Part shown: one piece after another, positions 1 to 12,080 of the stretch
Layout: every line of letters begins with the position of its first letter
Numbering within the stretch: the stretch's first letter is position 1
NCBI RefSeq assembly: GCF_025200925.1
Contig: NZ_CP104174.1
Location: 8,260,001 to 8,324,000 of the forward strand
Direction of reading: 5' to 3'
Length of the DNA stretch: 64,000 nt
Source of the DNA: Bradyrhizobium sp. CB1015
Lineage (GTDB): Bacteria; Pseudomonadota; Alphaproteobacteria; Rhizobiales; Xanthobacteraceae
Program-made: the position numbers and the translations under genes
The notes under the pieces: generated by a model
Databases searched by the model: none
Told to the model about the DNA's origin: nothing
Seen by the model: only the letters and a program-made list of their open reading frames with translations

Positions 1-1
1 C

Positions 2-880
2 GTCGGCGAATCCGGCTGCGGCAAGAGCGTGACCGCGCTGTCGCTGATGCGCCTCGTGCCCGATCCGCCCGGCCGCATCGTCGGCGGCTCCGTCTCGCTG
101 GAAGGAACCGACCTGCTGGCGCTGGATGAGGCGCAGATGCGCGCGGTCAGGGGCAATCGCATCTCCATGATTTTTCAGGAGCCGATGACTTCGCTCAATC
201 CGGTGGTGCGGATCGGCGACCAGATCGTCGAGGCCGTGCGGCTGCATCGGAATATCTCATCGAAGGAAGCACACAACATCGCCGTCGAGATGCTGCGGCT
301 GGTGCGCATCCCCGAACCGGCGCGGCGGGCGCGCGAATATCCGCATCAGCTGTCCGGCGGCATGCGGCAGCGCGCGATGATCGCGATGGCGCTGGCGTGC
401 CGGCCGGCGCTCTTGATCGCGGACGAGCCGACCACGGCGCTCGACGTCACCATCCAGGCGCAGATCCTGGCGCTGATCCTCGACCTCCAGAAGGAGCTCG
501 GCACCGGGCTGGTGCTGATCACGCACGATCTCGGCGTGGTCGCGCAGACCGCGCAACGCGTGATCGTGATGTATGCGGGGCGGAAGGTCGAGGAGGCCAG
601 CGTCGAAGCGCTGTTCGCCGCGCCGAAGCATCCCTATACGCGCGGATTGATGGCCTCGATCCCGGCGGTGCCGGCCTCCGGCGTCGCCGCGCCGGCGCGG
701 CTGAACGAAATCCCCGGCACGGTGCCGTCGCTGGTGCGGCTGCCGCAAGGCTGCGCCTTCGCGCCACGGTGCAAGCTCGCCATCAAGCGTTGCGAGGCCG
801 AATATCCGCCGCTGGCGGATTGGGGCGGCGGGCATCTGGCCGCCTGCTGGCGCGCCGAAGAAGTCGCGGAGGTGGCATGA
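2..880 (+). CDS. Peptide ABC transporter ATP-binding protein (DppD/OppD type), 5'-truncated by the window edge
   Basis: This is one of the two ATPases that power a dipeptide/oligopeptide importer at the inner membrane. The window opens inside the Walker A motif (GESGCGKS), so the N-terminus is missing. Further along are a Q-loop glutamine in IFQEP, the ABC signature LSGGMRQR and the Walker B plus D-loop [12 protein letters not shown]. The cysteine-containing tail (GCAFAPRC...RC) is typical of OppD/OppF-family C-terminal domains and absent from most other ABC ATPases. The stop overlaps the next gene's start as ATGA, which suggests translational coupling. The permease and binding-protein genes would lie to the left, outside the window, so the substrate is undetermined. 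Confidence 0.93.
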   Translation, partial: VGESGCGKSVTALSLMRLVPDPPGRIVGGSVSLEGTDLLALDEAQMRAVRGNRISMIFQEPMTSLNPVVRIGDQIVEAVRLHRNISSKEAHNIAVEMLRLVRIPEPARRAREYPHQLSGGMRQRAMIAMALACRPALLIADEPTTALDVTIQAQILALILDLQKELGTGLVLITHDLGVVAQTAQRVIVMYAGRKVEEASVEALFAAPKHPYTRGLMASIPAVPASGVAAPARLNEIPGTVPSLVRLPQGCAFAPRCKLAIKRCEAEYPPLADWGGGHLAACWRAEEVAEVA

Positions 881-1872
881 GCGAGACGCTGCTCGAAGTC
901 ACTGACCTCAAGAAGCACTATCCAGTGCGTGCCGGGGTGCTGCGAAGACAAGTTGGCACCGTGCACGCGGTCGATGGCGTCTCGTTCGCGCTTCATACCG
1001 GCGAGACGCTCGGCCTCGTCGGCGAATCCGGCTGCGGCAAGTCCACGGTGGCGCGTAGCGTGCTGCGGCTGGTCGAGCCGACCTCGGGCCAGATCCGCCT
1101 CGACGGCGAGGACATTACGCATCTGTCGAAGACGGCGATGCGCCCGCACCGCCGCTCGATGCAGATCGTGTTCCAGGACCCGTTTGCCTCGCTCAACCCG
1201 CGCATGAATGCCGGCGATATCGTCGGCGAGCCGCTCGCCGTGCACGGGCTCGCGACCGGCGAGGCGCTGGAGAAGCGGGTCGCAACATTGTTCGAGCAGG
1301 TGGGGTTGCGGCCCGACCAGATGCGCAACTTCCCGCATCAATTCTCCGGCGGCCAGCGCCAGCGCATCTGCATCGCCCGCGCGCTGGCGCTGGGGCCGCG
1401 CCTGATCGTCTGCGACGAGCCGGTCTCCGCGCTCGACGTCTCGATCCAGGCGCAGGTGATCAACCTTCTGATCGACCTGCAGCGGCAGCACGGCTTTTCC
1501 TATCTCTTCATCGCGCACGACCTTGCCGTGGTCGCGCATATCAGCCACCGCGTCGCCGTGATGTATCTCGGCCGCATCGTCGAGATCGCCGACAAGGACG
1601 AGCTGTTCCGCAATCCCAGGCATCCCTACACCCAGGCCCTGCTCGCCTCGGTGCCGATCGCCAATCCGCTGGCGAAGAAGCTCGCGCCGCTGGTCGATGG
1701 CGACGTGCCGAGCCCGGTCAATCCGCCGTCCGGCTGCGCATTCCACACCCGCTGCCGGTTTGCGATGGAGCGATGCAAGACGGAACGGCCGGCGCTGCTG
1801 GATGCCGGTGATGGACATCAGGTGGCGTGTCTGCTCAATGAGGGGACGGGGCGGAGCAACACGATCCCGTAG
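877..1872 (+). CDS. Peptide ABC transporter ATP-binding protein (DppF/OppF type)
   Basis: This is the second ATPase of the peptide importer, 331 residues. It has Walker [10 protein letters not shown] at about residues 49-57, a Q-loop in [12 protein letters not shown], signature FSGGQRQR, Walker [13 protein letters not shown], the switch histidine in IAHDLAVV, and the OppF-like cysteine tail ([15 protein letters not shown]). The ATG at 877 is chosen because it forms the ATGA overlap with the upstream ATPase; longer in-frame extensions read through the upstream gene. The terminal TAG (1870-1872) lies inside a palindromic repeat, so the last residues are probably repeat-encoded. It would form a heterodimer with the upstream gene product. 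Confidence 0.95.
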   Translation: MSETLLEVTDLKKHYPVRAGVLRRQVGTVHAVDGVSFALHTGETLGLVGESGCGKSTVARSVLRLVEPTSGQIRLDGEDITHLSKTAMRPHRRSMQIVFQDPFASLNPRMNAGDIVGEPLAVHGLATGEALEKRVATLFEQVGLRPDQMRNFPHQFSGGQRQRICIARALALGPRLIVCDEPVSALDVSIQAQVINLLIDLQRQHGFSYLFIAHDLAVVAHISHRVAVMYLGRIVEIADKDELFRNPRHPYTQALLASVPIANPLAKKLAPLVDGDVPSPVNPPSGCAFHTRCRFAMERCKTERPALLDAGDGHQVACLLNEGTGRSNTIP

Positions 1873-2008
1873 GGTGGGTAAGCCAAGTGGACTGTGCGAA
1901 GCACAGGCCGCTTGGCGTAACCCACCTCTTTGATCTCCGCGGTGACAGAAGTGGTGGGTTGCGCCAGCGAACCGCGCTTCGCGCGGCCGCAGACTAACCC
2001 ACCCTACG
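1868..2008. repeat. Intergenic palindromic repeat (GTAGGGTGGGT family)
   Basis: The element starts with CGTAGGGTGGGT and ends with ACCCACCCTACG, with a second internal inverted pair (AACCCACCTC and GTGGTGGGTT). Related elements occur at 20078-20167 and 50607-50721. It lies between convergent genes and supplies the stop codons of both: TAG at 1870-1872 on the plus strand and 1994-1996 on the minus strand. Confidence 0.85.
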
Positions 2009-2794
2009 ATTGTCGAGCGCCCGGATCACCGGCCAGGCCGCGAGCGCGGCGGCGAGATGCTTGAGGGTATGGCCCGAGACCATGTGTCCGGTCGCTTCGA
2101 ACACGGTCACGTCGCCGAGTTCGAACAGCTTGGCCAGCACATAGAAGGCGATCACGCCGCCGAGCGGCACGCCAAGGGCGCCGGGCCGTGGGCGTGTGAA
2201 CGAAAGGCCCACGGCCAGCGCCATGCCGCCGAACTGCACCACCACCCATGGCGTGAGATTCTCGCGTGCGACCCAGGCCGCCAAGAGGCCCGCGATCATC
2301 GTCAGCACCAGCACCGCTTCGCCTGCGCGCGTGCTGATGCGCTCGCTGGCCGCGATGCCCAGAAAGCCTGCGAACGCCACCGCCATGCCGAGACGATCGG
2401 CCACGAGCCGTTGCGGCAGGTCGGGGTCGAGATGATAGAAGCCCGAGCCGAGGCAGGTGAGGATCAGTCCGACGAAGAACCAGCTCGCACCCACCGGCGC
2501 ATCATTTCGGGCCCGCAGCCGCTCCGAGCCCCAGACACCCATCGCGAGGAAAGCGAGGTTGCTCAGCACATCGGCGGCGTTGGGTATGCCGAGCCACGCG
2601 CGGCTGTCGACGAAATGCGGGATGTGCCAGGCGGCGGCGGGCAATGCGGGCGCCAGAAGCGCGGTGAGCGTCAGGACGAGGAGCGCTCCGGTAAGATATT
2701 TCTCGCGGGTTTGCAGGGGGGCGTACGAGAGCCGGCGGGCCACTGGCGGGACCAGTGCGTTGGCCGGTTGAGCTTGGTCACGCGCGCGCAGCAT
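1994..2794 (-). CDS. Ceramidase-like (CREST superfamily) integral membrane hydrolase
   Basis: This is a 266-residue multi-pass membrane protein with the alkaline-ceramidase/CREST pattern: SN near 78-79, GSGFYH with Ser117 and His121, Asp133 in VADRLG, and GHTLKH with His242 and His246 near the C-terminus. These are the expected residues of the intramembrane zinc hydrolase core. By family it would cleave an amide or ester bond of a lipid, but the substrate is unknown. The ATG at 2794 is chosen because GGAG sits six bases upstream; the longer frame starting at a TTG would run into the palindromic operator. Two such operators lie directly upstream, implying repressor control. Confidence 0.75.
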   Translation of the reverse strand: MLRARDQAQPANALVPPVARRLSYAPLQTREKYLTGALLVLTLTALLAPALPAAAWHIPHFVDSRAWLGIPNAADVLSNLAFLAMGVWGSERLRARNDAPVGASWFFVGLILTCLGSGFYHLDPDLPQRLVADRLGMAVAFAGFLGIAASERISTRAGEAVLVLTMIAGLLAAWVARENLTPWVVVQFGGMALAVGLSFTRPRPGALGVPLGGVIAFYVLAKLFELGDVTVFEATGHMVSGHTLKHLAAALAAWPVIRALDNRRVG

Positions 2795-2808
2795 GCATAT
2801 CTCCAGAC

Positions 2809-2825
2809 ATTGAACATCGTTCAAT
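2809..2825. promoter_or_regulatory. Palindromic operator 1 upstream of the ceramidase-like gene
   Basis: ATTGAAC-ATC-GTTCAAT is a perfect inverted repeat with 7-base arms. It sits just upstream of the ribosome binding site of the gene starting at 2794. Its size and symmetry fit a TetR-family homodimer site. No regulator gene adjoins it. Confidence 0.6.
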
Positions 2826-2839
2826 ATTGGTGACCTGAA

Positions 2840-2856
2840 AATGAACTTCGTTCAAT
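2840..2856. promoter_or_regulatory. Palindromic operator 2 upstream of the ceramidase-like gene
   Basis: AATGAAC-TTC-GTTCAAT nearly repeats operator 1, with one arm mismatch. The two sites are 31 bases apart centre to centre, about three helical turns, so two dimers could bind the same DNA face. AT-rich TTTCA/TGAAA sequence follows to about 2917. Confidence 0.55.
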
Positions 2857-2993
2857 AGGGAGCGAGTTAAGGGTGAAATTTCATTCAATCAATTGAAATC
2901 ATTTCATTTTCTGAAAGTCGAGCGGCACAAGAGAGCGGGAGCTGTAGCAACCATTAAAGCGGGCGCCCGATTGCCTTGAGCATGACGCCGCGC

Positions 2994-4966
<1,973 letters not shown>

Positions 4967-4970
<4 letters not shown>

Positions 4971-6583
4971 GGGCGGGCCACCGAAAACTGCATGCGCTGC
5001 GGCGTGCGTGCATCGCCCTCGCGGCAGATCGCGAGCACCTCCGACAGCACCGCGCGGGTGTCACGCGGATCGATCACGCCGTCGTCGAGCGCGCGGGCGC
5101 TGGTCGAGAACACGTCCATCTGGCCGTCGAACACGCCGATGATTTGCGCCTTCATGGCGTCCAGCCTGTCCTTCTCGATCGGCTTGCCGCGCCTGATGGC
5201 AGCGGCCTCCGTCACGATCGCCATGGTCTCGGCCGCTTGCTCGCCGCCCATCACCGCGGTCTTGGCGTTCGGCCAGGAGAAGCAGAAGCGCGGATGGAAG
5301 CCGCGACCGCACATGCCGTAATTGCCGGCGCCGAACGAGGCGCCGCAATAGATGGTGATCTGCGGCACGGTCGCCGAGGTCACGGCCTGGATCATCTTGG
5401 AGCCGTGCTTGATCATGCCGGCTTCCTCATAGGCCTTGCCGACCATGTAGCCGGTGGTGTTGTTGAGATAGAGCAGCGGCGTGCGAGTCTGGCAGCAGGC
5501 CTGGATGAAATGCGTCGCCTTGTTGGCGCCGGCGGGATCGAGCGGGCCGTTGTTGGTGATGATGCCGATGGCCTGACCCTCGATGCGGGCGTGGCCGCAG
5601 ATGGTGGCCGGGCCGTAATTCGGCGCCATCTCGGTGAAATCGGAATCGTCGACGATGCGGGCGATAACCTGCTTCATGTCCACCGGGCGCTTGTGGTCCA
5701 TCGGCATGATGCCGAGCAGCTCGTCCTGGTCATAGCGCGGCGGCTTGAATTGCACCGACGCTTTGCCCGGCCGCTCCCATTCCATCGCCGCCATGATCTC
5801 GCGCGCGATGCGAAGCGCGTCGCGATCGTCCTCGGCGAGGTAGTCGCCGAGGCCGGAGATCTGCGTATGCATCTCGGCGCCGCCGAGCTCTTCCTCGGTC
5901 GCGATCTCGCCGGTGGCGGCTTTCAGCAGCGGGGGTCCGGCGAGGAACGCGCGGGTGCGGCCGCGGACCATGACGATGTAGTCGGAGAGGCCGGTCTGAT
6001 AGGCGCCGCCGGCGGTGGAGGAGCCGTGCGTGACGGTGACGACCGGCAGCCCCGCAGCGGAGAGCCGCGCCAGATTACGAAAGATGTTGCCGCCGCGGAC
6101 GAAGTCCTCGACGCGGTAGCGCAGCAGATTGGCGCCGGCGCTTTCGACCAGCTGGACATAAGGCAGCTTGTTCTCCAGCGCGAGCTCCTGCACCCGCAGC
6201 GTCTTGTCGAGGCCGTAAGGCTGCAGCGCACCGGCGTCGATGCCGGAATCGCTGGCGCTCACCATGCAGCGGATGCCCGAGACGAAGCCGATGCCGGCGA
6301 TGACGCCGCCGCCCGGCACGCTCTTATTCGCATCCGGCACGTCGAACATGTAGCCGGCCAGCGTCGACAGCTCGATGAAGGGCGCACCGGGATCGAGCAC
6401 CAGCGCAACGCGCTCGCGCGGCAGCAATTGGCCGCGCTTGTGGAAGCGGTCCTTGGCTGCGGCAGATGCGGCGCGCGTGCGCTCTTCGAGCGCGCGCATG
6501 CGGTCGATCAGCGCGAGCATGCCATCGCGATTGGCGTGGTAGGCCGCGCTGCCGGGGGAAATGGTGTTTTCGAGGATGGACAC
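4967..6583 (-). CDS. Acyl-CoA carboxylase carboxyltransferase subunit (MccB/AtuC-like)
   Basis: A 538-residue carboxyltransferase (beta) subunit that moves CO2 from biotin to an acyl-CoA. Both crotonase-fold halves are present: RGQLLPRERV near the start, GGGVIAGIG, HGSSTAGGAYQ and FLAGPPLLKAATGE in the N half, and ITNNGPLDP, ASFGAGNYGMCGRGF and the NAKTAVMGGEQAA segment in the C half. It resembles 3-methylcrotonyl- and geranyl-CoA carboxylase beta chains more than acetyl-CoA carboxylase AccD. The start is GTG, supported by GGAG seven bases upstream. It is translated just before the biotin subunit. Confidence 0.9.
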
Positions 6584-6592
6584 AGTTTACTC

Positions 6593-6672
6593 CGTCATTC
6601 CGGGGCGATGCGCAGCATCGAACCCGGAATCTCGAGGTTCCGGGTTCGCGCTTCGCGCGCCCCGGAACGACG
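6593..6672. repeat. Intergenic palindromic repeat (ATTCCGGGGCG family)
   Basis: Imperfect palindrome from CGTCATTCCGGGGCG to CGCCCCGGAACGACG, with an inner inverted pair (CCCGGAATCTCGAGGTTCCGGG). Relatives lie at 8641-8717 and 10558-10674. It separates the carboxylase pair from the upstream BKACE gene. Confidence 0.8.
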
Positions 6673-6673
6673 T

Positions 6674-7540
6674 TCAGCGATTCGTCCCAAAGATCTTCCG
6701 CGCCTCGGCGGGGCTCGCGATCTCGCGGCCGGCGCGCCTTGCGCAGGCGGCGACCGCTTCGATCAGCTGGCCGTTCGACGTCACCTTCTTGCCGTCGGCG
6801 AGATAGAAGGTGTCCTCGAGGCCGGTGCGCAAGTGGCCGCCGAGCTCGGCGCAGCGCTGGTGCAGCGGCCAGATCTCCTCGCGGCCGATGGCGGTGACCT
6901 GCCAATGCGCTTCGGGACGCTTCAGCTTGATCAGGATCGGCAGCAATTCAGGGTCGGCCGGCATGCCGGAGGCGACGCCCATGACGAAATTGTACTCGAG
7001 CGGGCCCTTGTACATGCCGACCTGGGTGTACATGCCGACGCAGCGGACGATGCCGACGTCGAAGCATTCGAACTCGGGGATGGTGCCGACCGCGTTCATG
7101 ACGTCGAGATAGTCCTTCACCTTCTCGACGGCGTTGTCGAACATCATCGGCGGCCAGGCCCAGGTGTTGTCGGCCTTCACCTTCAGGTAATTCAGCGAGC
7201 CGGCGTTGCAGGCGGCGATCTCGGGCCTGGTCTCGCGGATGCAGTCGAGCGCGCCTGAATAATTCGGCCCCGACACGCCCGAGGTGTGGTTGATGATCAC
7301 GCCCGGGCAGGCTTCGCGGATCGCCTGCTGGATCTCTTTGCTGACCGCGACCTCCCAGGACGGCAGATGCCCCTTGCCCGGCGCCTGCTGGCGCAGATGG
7401 ATGTGCATGACGGAGGCGCCGGCCTCGAACGCTGCCTTGGCCTCGCGCGCCATCTGCTCGGGCGTCACGGGCACGTTGTGCTGCTTGGGGTCGGTGAGCA
7501 CGCCGTTCAGCGCGCAGGTGATGACGGCCTTGTCGCTCAT
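6674..7540 (-). CDS. BKACE-family beta-keto acid cleavage enzyme (DUF849)
   Basis: A 288-residue TIM-barrel protein of the family named for 3-keto-5-aminohexanoate cleavage enzyme. These zinc enzymes condense a beta-keto acid with acetyl-CoA and split it into acetoacetate and a new CoA ester. The N-terminal AVITCALNG, the metal motif MHIHLR (His46 and His48) and the GGHLRTGLED segment are visible. The ATG at 7540 is used; the longer frame adds six poorly supported residues. It sits between the carboxylase genes and an AraC regulator, so it probably acts in the same degradative pathway. The keto-acid substrate cannot be read from the sequence. Confidence 0.85.
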   Translation of the reverse strand: MSDKAVITCALNGVLTDPKQHNVPVTPEQMAREAKAAFEAGASVMHIHLRQQAPGKGHLPSWEVAVSKEIQQAIREACPGVIINHTSGVSGPNYSGALDCIRETRPEIAACNAGSLNYLKVKADNTWAWPPMMFDNAVEKVKDYLDVMNAVGTIPEFECFDVGIVRCVGMYTQVGMYKGPLEYNFVMGVASGMPADPELLPILIKLKRPEAHWQVTAIGREEIWPLHQRCAELGGHLRTGLEDTFYLADGKKVTSNGQLIEAVAACARRAGREIASPAEARKIFGTNR

Positions 7541-7642
7541 GCGTTCAATGTCTCGCACGTTGAGAATTCAACACTTGCGATCATGTGACGCGCGACATGC
7601 GGCTTCTTGCGCGGAGAAGCTGGGGAAAACGACGAATTCGCA

Positions 7643-7721
7643 GGATGGGTAGAGCGCAGCGAAACCCATCATGCTTCAGCGAGGAGGATGCGTGATGGGT
7701 TTCGCTTCGCTCTACCCAGCC
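7643..7721. repeat. Intergenic palindromic repeat (ATGGGTAGAGCGCAGCGAA type)
   Basis: Long inverted repeat: GGATGGGTAGAGCGCAGCGA at the left is mirrored by TTCGCTTCGCTCTACCCAGCC at the right, with ACCCATCA/TGATGGGT inside. It lies between the BKACE gene and the AraC regulator gene. Confidence 0.8.
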
Positions 7722-7734
7722 TACAAGAGCGGAG

Positions 7735-8535
7735 CTAGCTCGCCTCCGCCATCCGCACCGTCTCGGTGCTGCGATAGATCGCAAGATCCCGCGAGCCGAC
7801 GAAGATCGCGCGCGGCTTGAGGCCGTAGAAGCGGCGGATCGAGTGGCTGAAGTGGGTGGAATCGGGATAGCCGATGTCCTGCGCGAGATGGGCGAGGTTG
7901 AGGTCCTGATTGGCGAAGTGCAGCAGATGCCGCGCGCGCTTCCAGGCCCGGAAGGAGCGGAACGAGATGCCGGTCTCCTCCTTGAACAGATGCAGGAAGC
8001 GCGAGGCGGAGAGGCCCGCTTCCGCGGCGCAGGTATCCGCCGTCACCGGCTCGCCGGAGAAGCGCTCGATGCGGGCCACCGCACGCATCACGCGCGGATC
8101 GAGCACGCGGCGCGGCAGCGCCTCGCCGAAGCACATCTCGTCGAACTCTGCTGTCGTGATGTCGCCATAACGGCGCTGACGCAGCAACGCGTAGGCGGCG
8201 AGGATCTTGCGGGCATAGGCGGCCCTGTCAGGTCCGGTCAGGCGCGCGGCCAAGGCCTCGATCACGCCATCCGGCATGCTTTCCGGCTCCAGCGTCACGC
8301 TGATCACGGTGCGGTAGTCGCTGGCGATGGAATGCCGCTGGTTCGGCAGCGTGACGAACAGCTCGCCGGTGGTGAGAACGTCGTCGATGGTGAGGTGCAA
8401 ATTGCCCTTCACCGCGACATAGACATGGCAGCAACCGGGGGTCCGCTTGCGGGGCCGGCCAAGCAGGCCCGCATAGAACACGCGCTCCGGCGTGATCAGC
8501 ATCAGATGGTCGGATTCGCGACCGTCATATTCCAT
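7735..8535 (-). CDS. AraC-family transcriptional regulator
   Basis: A 266-residue regulator with an N-terminal cupin-like sensing region and two C-terminal helix-turn-helix motifs. The first is around TCAAEAGLSASRFLHLFKEE and the second around LAHLAQDIGYPDSTHFSHS followed by RRFYGLKPR, the usual AraC ending. The ATG at 8535 has a strong site (GAGGAGG) about eight bases upstream. It is encoded on the same strand as the acyl-CoA catabolism genes on both sides and is the likely local activator. The inducer is unknown. Confidence 0.9.
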   Translation of the reverse strand: MEYDGRESDHLMLITPERVFYAGLLGRPRKRTPGCCHVYVAVKGNLHLTIDDVLTTGELFVTLPNQRHSIASDYRTVISVTLEPESMPDGVIEALAARLTGPDRAAYARKILAAYALLRQRRYGDITTAEFDEMCFGEALPRRVLDPRVMRAVARIERFSGEPVTADTCAAEAGLSASRFLHLFKEETGISFRSFRAWKRARHLLHFANQDLNLAHLAQDIGYPDSTHFSHSIRRFYGLKPRAIFVGSRDLAIYRSTETVRMAEAS

Positions 8536-8640
8536 TGGGTTCCTCCTCGCGCGGCTCTCAGGCCGCTGCGGACGGAGGTCACCTTAGCGGAAATTTGGGC
8601 GCTGTCACGGTGAGATAGCGCTGTCATGAAAACATGCGCG

Positions 8641-8717
8641 GTCGTTCCGGGGCGCGGGAAGCGCGAACCCGGAACTTCGAGATTCCGGGTCGATGCTGTG
8701 CATCGCCCGGAATGGCG
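8641..8717. repeat. Intergenic palindromic repeat (ATTCCGGGGCG family)
   Basis: GTCGTTCCGGGGCGCG at one end and CATCGCCCGGAATGGC at the other, around an inner inverted pair CCCGGAACTTCGAGATTCCGGG. Same family as 6593-6672. Confidence 0.75.
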
Positions 8718-8726
8718 GCCTAGAAC

Positions 8727-9382
8727 TTACGCCCTCACCCTCGGCGCGACGTTCTGCTCTTCCCCGGCCTTTTGCTCCGCAGCAACGGCGCGCTTGTAGC
8801 CGTCGCGCTGCTGCAGGCGGGCCCAATAGGCTGCGACGTTTGGCCCGAAATCCCTGGCAAGCCCGATATTGCTCGCGAGCCGAAGCGCGTAACCGATGAC
8901 GATGTCGGCGGCGGTGAAGCGGCCCGCGCACAATGTTTCGGCATTCGCCGTCGCTGCCTCGACGGCGCGCAGGCGCCCCAGGAACCATTTCGCGTAATCG
9001 GTGGCGACCTGCGGGTTGCGGCGCTCCTCCGGCTCGAGCTGGGTGTATCTCAGCACCAGTGTTTGCGGGAAGGTTAACGTGGCGTCGCTGAAATACATCC
9101 AGTTCAGGAACGTGCCATAGGCGGGATCTTCCAGGCCGACCATCAACGGCGTCGGGCCGTATTTGATGCCGAGGTAATGGCAGATGCCGGAGGATTCCGT
9201 CATCCTGGTCTCGCCGTCGATCATGAAGGGGATGGTGCCGAGCGGATTGAGCGCGAGATAGTCCTTGGCGAAGACGCGCGGCGGGAACGGCAGCATCTTC
9301 AGTTCATAGGGCAGCCCCATCTCCTCCAGCATCCAGAGCGGACGGAACGAGCGCGCGGCGTCGCAGTGATAGAGCGTGATCA

Positions 9383-9383
<1 letters not shown>
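8727..9383 (-). CDS. Glutathione S-transferase family protein
   Basis: A 218-residue protein with an N-terminal thioredoxin-like domain (MITLYHCDAARSFRPLWMLEE, then NPLGTIPFMIDGE and the glutathione-contact segment MTESSGICHYL) and an all-helical C-terminal domain with the N-capping signature FTAADIVIGYAL. The start ATG at 9383 overlaps the stop of the upstream acyl-CoA dehydrogenase as ATGA, which marks one transcript and decides the start against a longer frame. A conjugating or isomerase role within the acyl-CoA pathway is inferred only from position. Confidence 0.88.
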
Positions 9384-10546
<1,163 letters not shown>

Positions 10547-10557
10547 TTTGTTTCCTG

Positions 10558-10674
10558 TCATTCCGGGGCGCGCAAAGCGCGAACTCCGATGCGCAATTGC
10601 GCATCGGAGAATCTCGATATGTTAGGACTCATCTCTGGGTCCCGGGTTCGCGCTGCGCGCGCCCCGGGACGACG
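10558..10674. repeat. Intergenic palindromic repeat (ATTCCGGGGCG family, long form)
   Basis: The outer arms run from GTCATTCCGGGGCGCG to CGCGCCCCGGGACGAC. An extra internal palindrome, CTCCGATGCGCAATTGCGCATCGGAG, is inserted. It lies between the two acyl-CoA dehydrogenase genes. Confidence 0.8.
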
Positions 10675-10678
10675 GTCG

Positions 10679-11854
10679 TCACAACCCCATCTGCCGCGAT
10701 GCCAGGTCCTTCATGATCTCCTCGGTGCCGCCGCCGATGGCGTTGACCTTGACCTCGCGGTAGATGCGCTCGGCCTTGATGCCGCGCATGAAGCCGGCGC
10801 CGCCGAAGATCTGCACGGCCTCGGAGGCGCAGAACGCCATGGTCTGCGTCGCCTGGTTCTTCATCATGCAGATTTCGGCGACCGGGCTCTCGCCCTGGTC
10901 GAGCCGCCAGGCCAGCATCTCCAGCATCGCTTGCGAGGCCGCGACCTTCTGCGCCATATCGACGATCTTGTGGCGGATGACCTGATGCTGGGCGAGCGGC
11001 TTGCCGAAGGTCTTGCGTTCCTTCGCATAGGCAATCGCCTCGTCGAGGCAGACCCGCGCGAAGGCGGTGCAGCTCGCCGCCATGCCCATGCGCTCGCTGT
11101 TGAAGTTCTGCATGATGATCTTGAAGCCGTGGCCCTCCTCGCCGATCAGGTTCTCGGCGGGCACGCGGCATTCGTCGAAATGCAGCGTTGCGGTATCGGA
11201 GGCCCACCAGCCCATCTTCTTCAGCTTGGTGCGCGACAGGCCGGGTGTGTCGCCCTCGATCAGCAGCAGGCTGACGCCGCCGGCGCCCTCGCCGCCGGTC
11301 CGCACCGCAACGGTCAGATAATCGGCACGCATCCCCGACGTGATGAAGGTCTTCTCACCGCTCACGACGTAGTGATCGCCGTCGCGCCGCGCGCGGGTGC
11401 GCAGGTTCGCAACGTCGGAGCCGCCGCCCGGCTCGGTAATGGCGAGCGCGGAGATCTTCTCGCCGGCCAGCACCTGCGGCAGCACGCGCGCCTTCACCTC
11501 GGGACGCGCGGCCCGCGCGATCGGCGGCGAGCCGATGGTGTGGCTCATCAGGCTGGCGCTGACGCCGCCCGCGCCGGCGCGCGCAAGCTCCTGGCTGGCC
11601 ACGATCTTCATGAACTGGTCGGCGGCGATGCCGCCATATCCTTCCGGAAATCCGAGTCCCAGCAGGCCGATTTCGGTCGCCTTGCGATAGAGCTCGCGCG
11701 GGAATTCGCCGGCTTCGTCCCACTCATGGGCGAAGGGCGTGATCTCCTTCTCGACGAAGCGCCGCATCACATCGCGGAACGCGTCGTGCTCGGCGGTATA
11801 GAACGGGCTCTTCATCGCGGGACTTGCCTCGAACGGATTGGTCTCGGCCACCAT
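10679..11854 (-). CDS. Acyl-CoA dehydrogenase
   Basis: A second FAD acyl-CoA dehydrogenase, up to 391 residues. Visible motifs are LAITEPGGGSDVANL (flavin/substrate signature), TFITSGMRADY, the GWWASDTATLHFDECRVP strand region and the C-terminal QIFGGAGFMRG...IYREVKVNAIGGGTEEI, which carries the usual catalytic-base neighbourhood. An internal ATG at 11815 (MKSPFYTAEH) is also possible; neither start has a strong ribosome site. It is first in the minus-strand run and diverges from the acyl-CoA synthetase, so the two genes may share a control region at 11855-12080. Isovaleryl- or medium-chain substrates are plausible but not shown. Confidence 0.9.
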   Translation of the reverse strand: MVAETNPFEASPAMKSPFYTAEHDAFRDVMRRFVEKEITPFAHEWDEAGEFPRELYRKATEIGLLGLGFPEGYGGIAADQFMKIVASQELARAGAGGVSASLMSHTIGSPPIARAARPEVKARVLPQVLAGEKISALAITEPGGGSDVANLRTRARRDGDHYVVSGEKTFITSGMRADYLTVAVRTGGEGAGGVSLLLIEGDTPGLSRTKLKKMGWWASDTATLHFDECRVPAENLIGEEGHGFKIIMQNFNSERMGMAASCTAFARVCLDEAIAYAKERKTFGKPLAQHQVIRHKIVDMAQKVAASQAMLEMLAWRLDQGESPVAEICMMKNQATQTMAFCASEAVQIFGGAGFMRGIKAERIYREVKVNAIGGGTEEIMKDLASRQMGL

Positions 11855-12080
11855 GGCTGGAACCTTGGCCGCTCACTTGCGCGGAGTGGCTGATCGGAGC
11901 GGACGTTCGAGCAAGGCAGCAAGCTAGCAACTCAACGCAAGACGATTTTCACCACTCGCGGGCCAACTCTGGCGCAAAAAACGTTGCTGCACAGACTCCG
12001 GCTGGCCCCAGGGCCACGCCGGGCATGGTGCGCAAGCAGCAAGAAAGCGGGCGGCAAGAGGCCGCCGAGGGGAGACGTCT

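Noticed and set aside
1868..2008. Repeat-rich gaps (here and at 21043, 33622, 50607, 63495) as CRISPR arrays
   Set aside because: They are single imperfect palindromes with no regular repeat-spacer periodicity, and no cas gene is in the window.
10547..10561. The ATG at 10561 as start of the AtuD-like dehydrogenase
   Set aside because: It lies inside a palindromic repeat; the ATG at 10546 has AGGAAA at good spacing and gives the normal family N-terminus.
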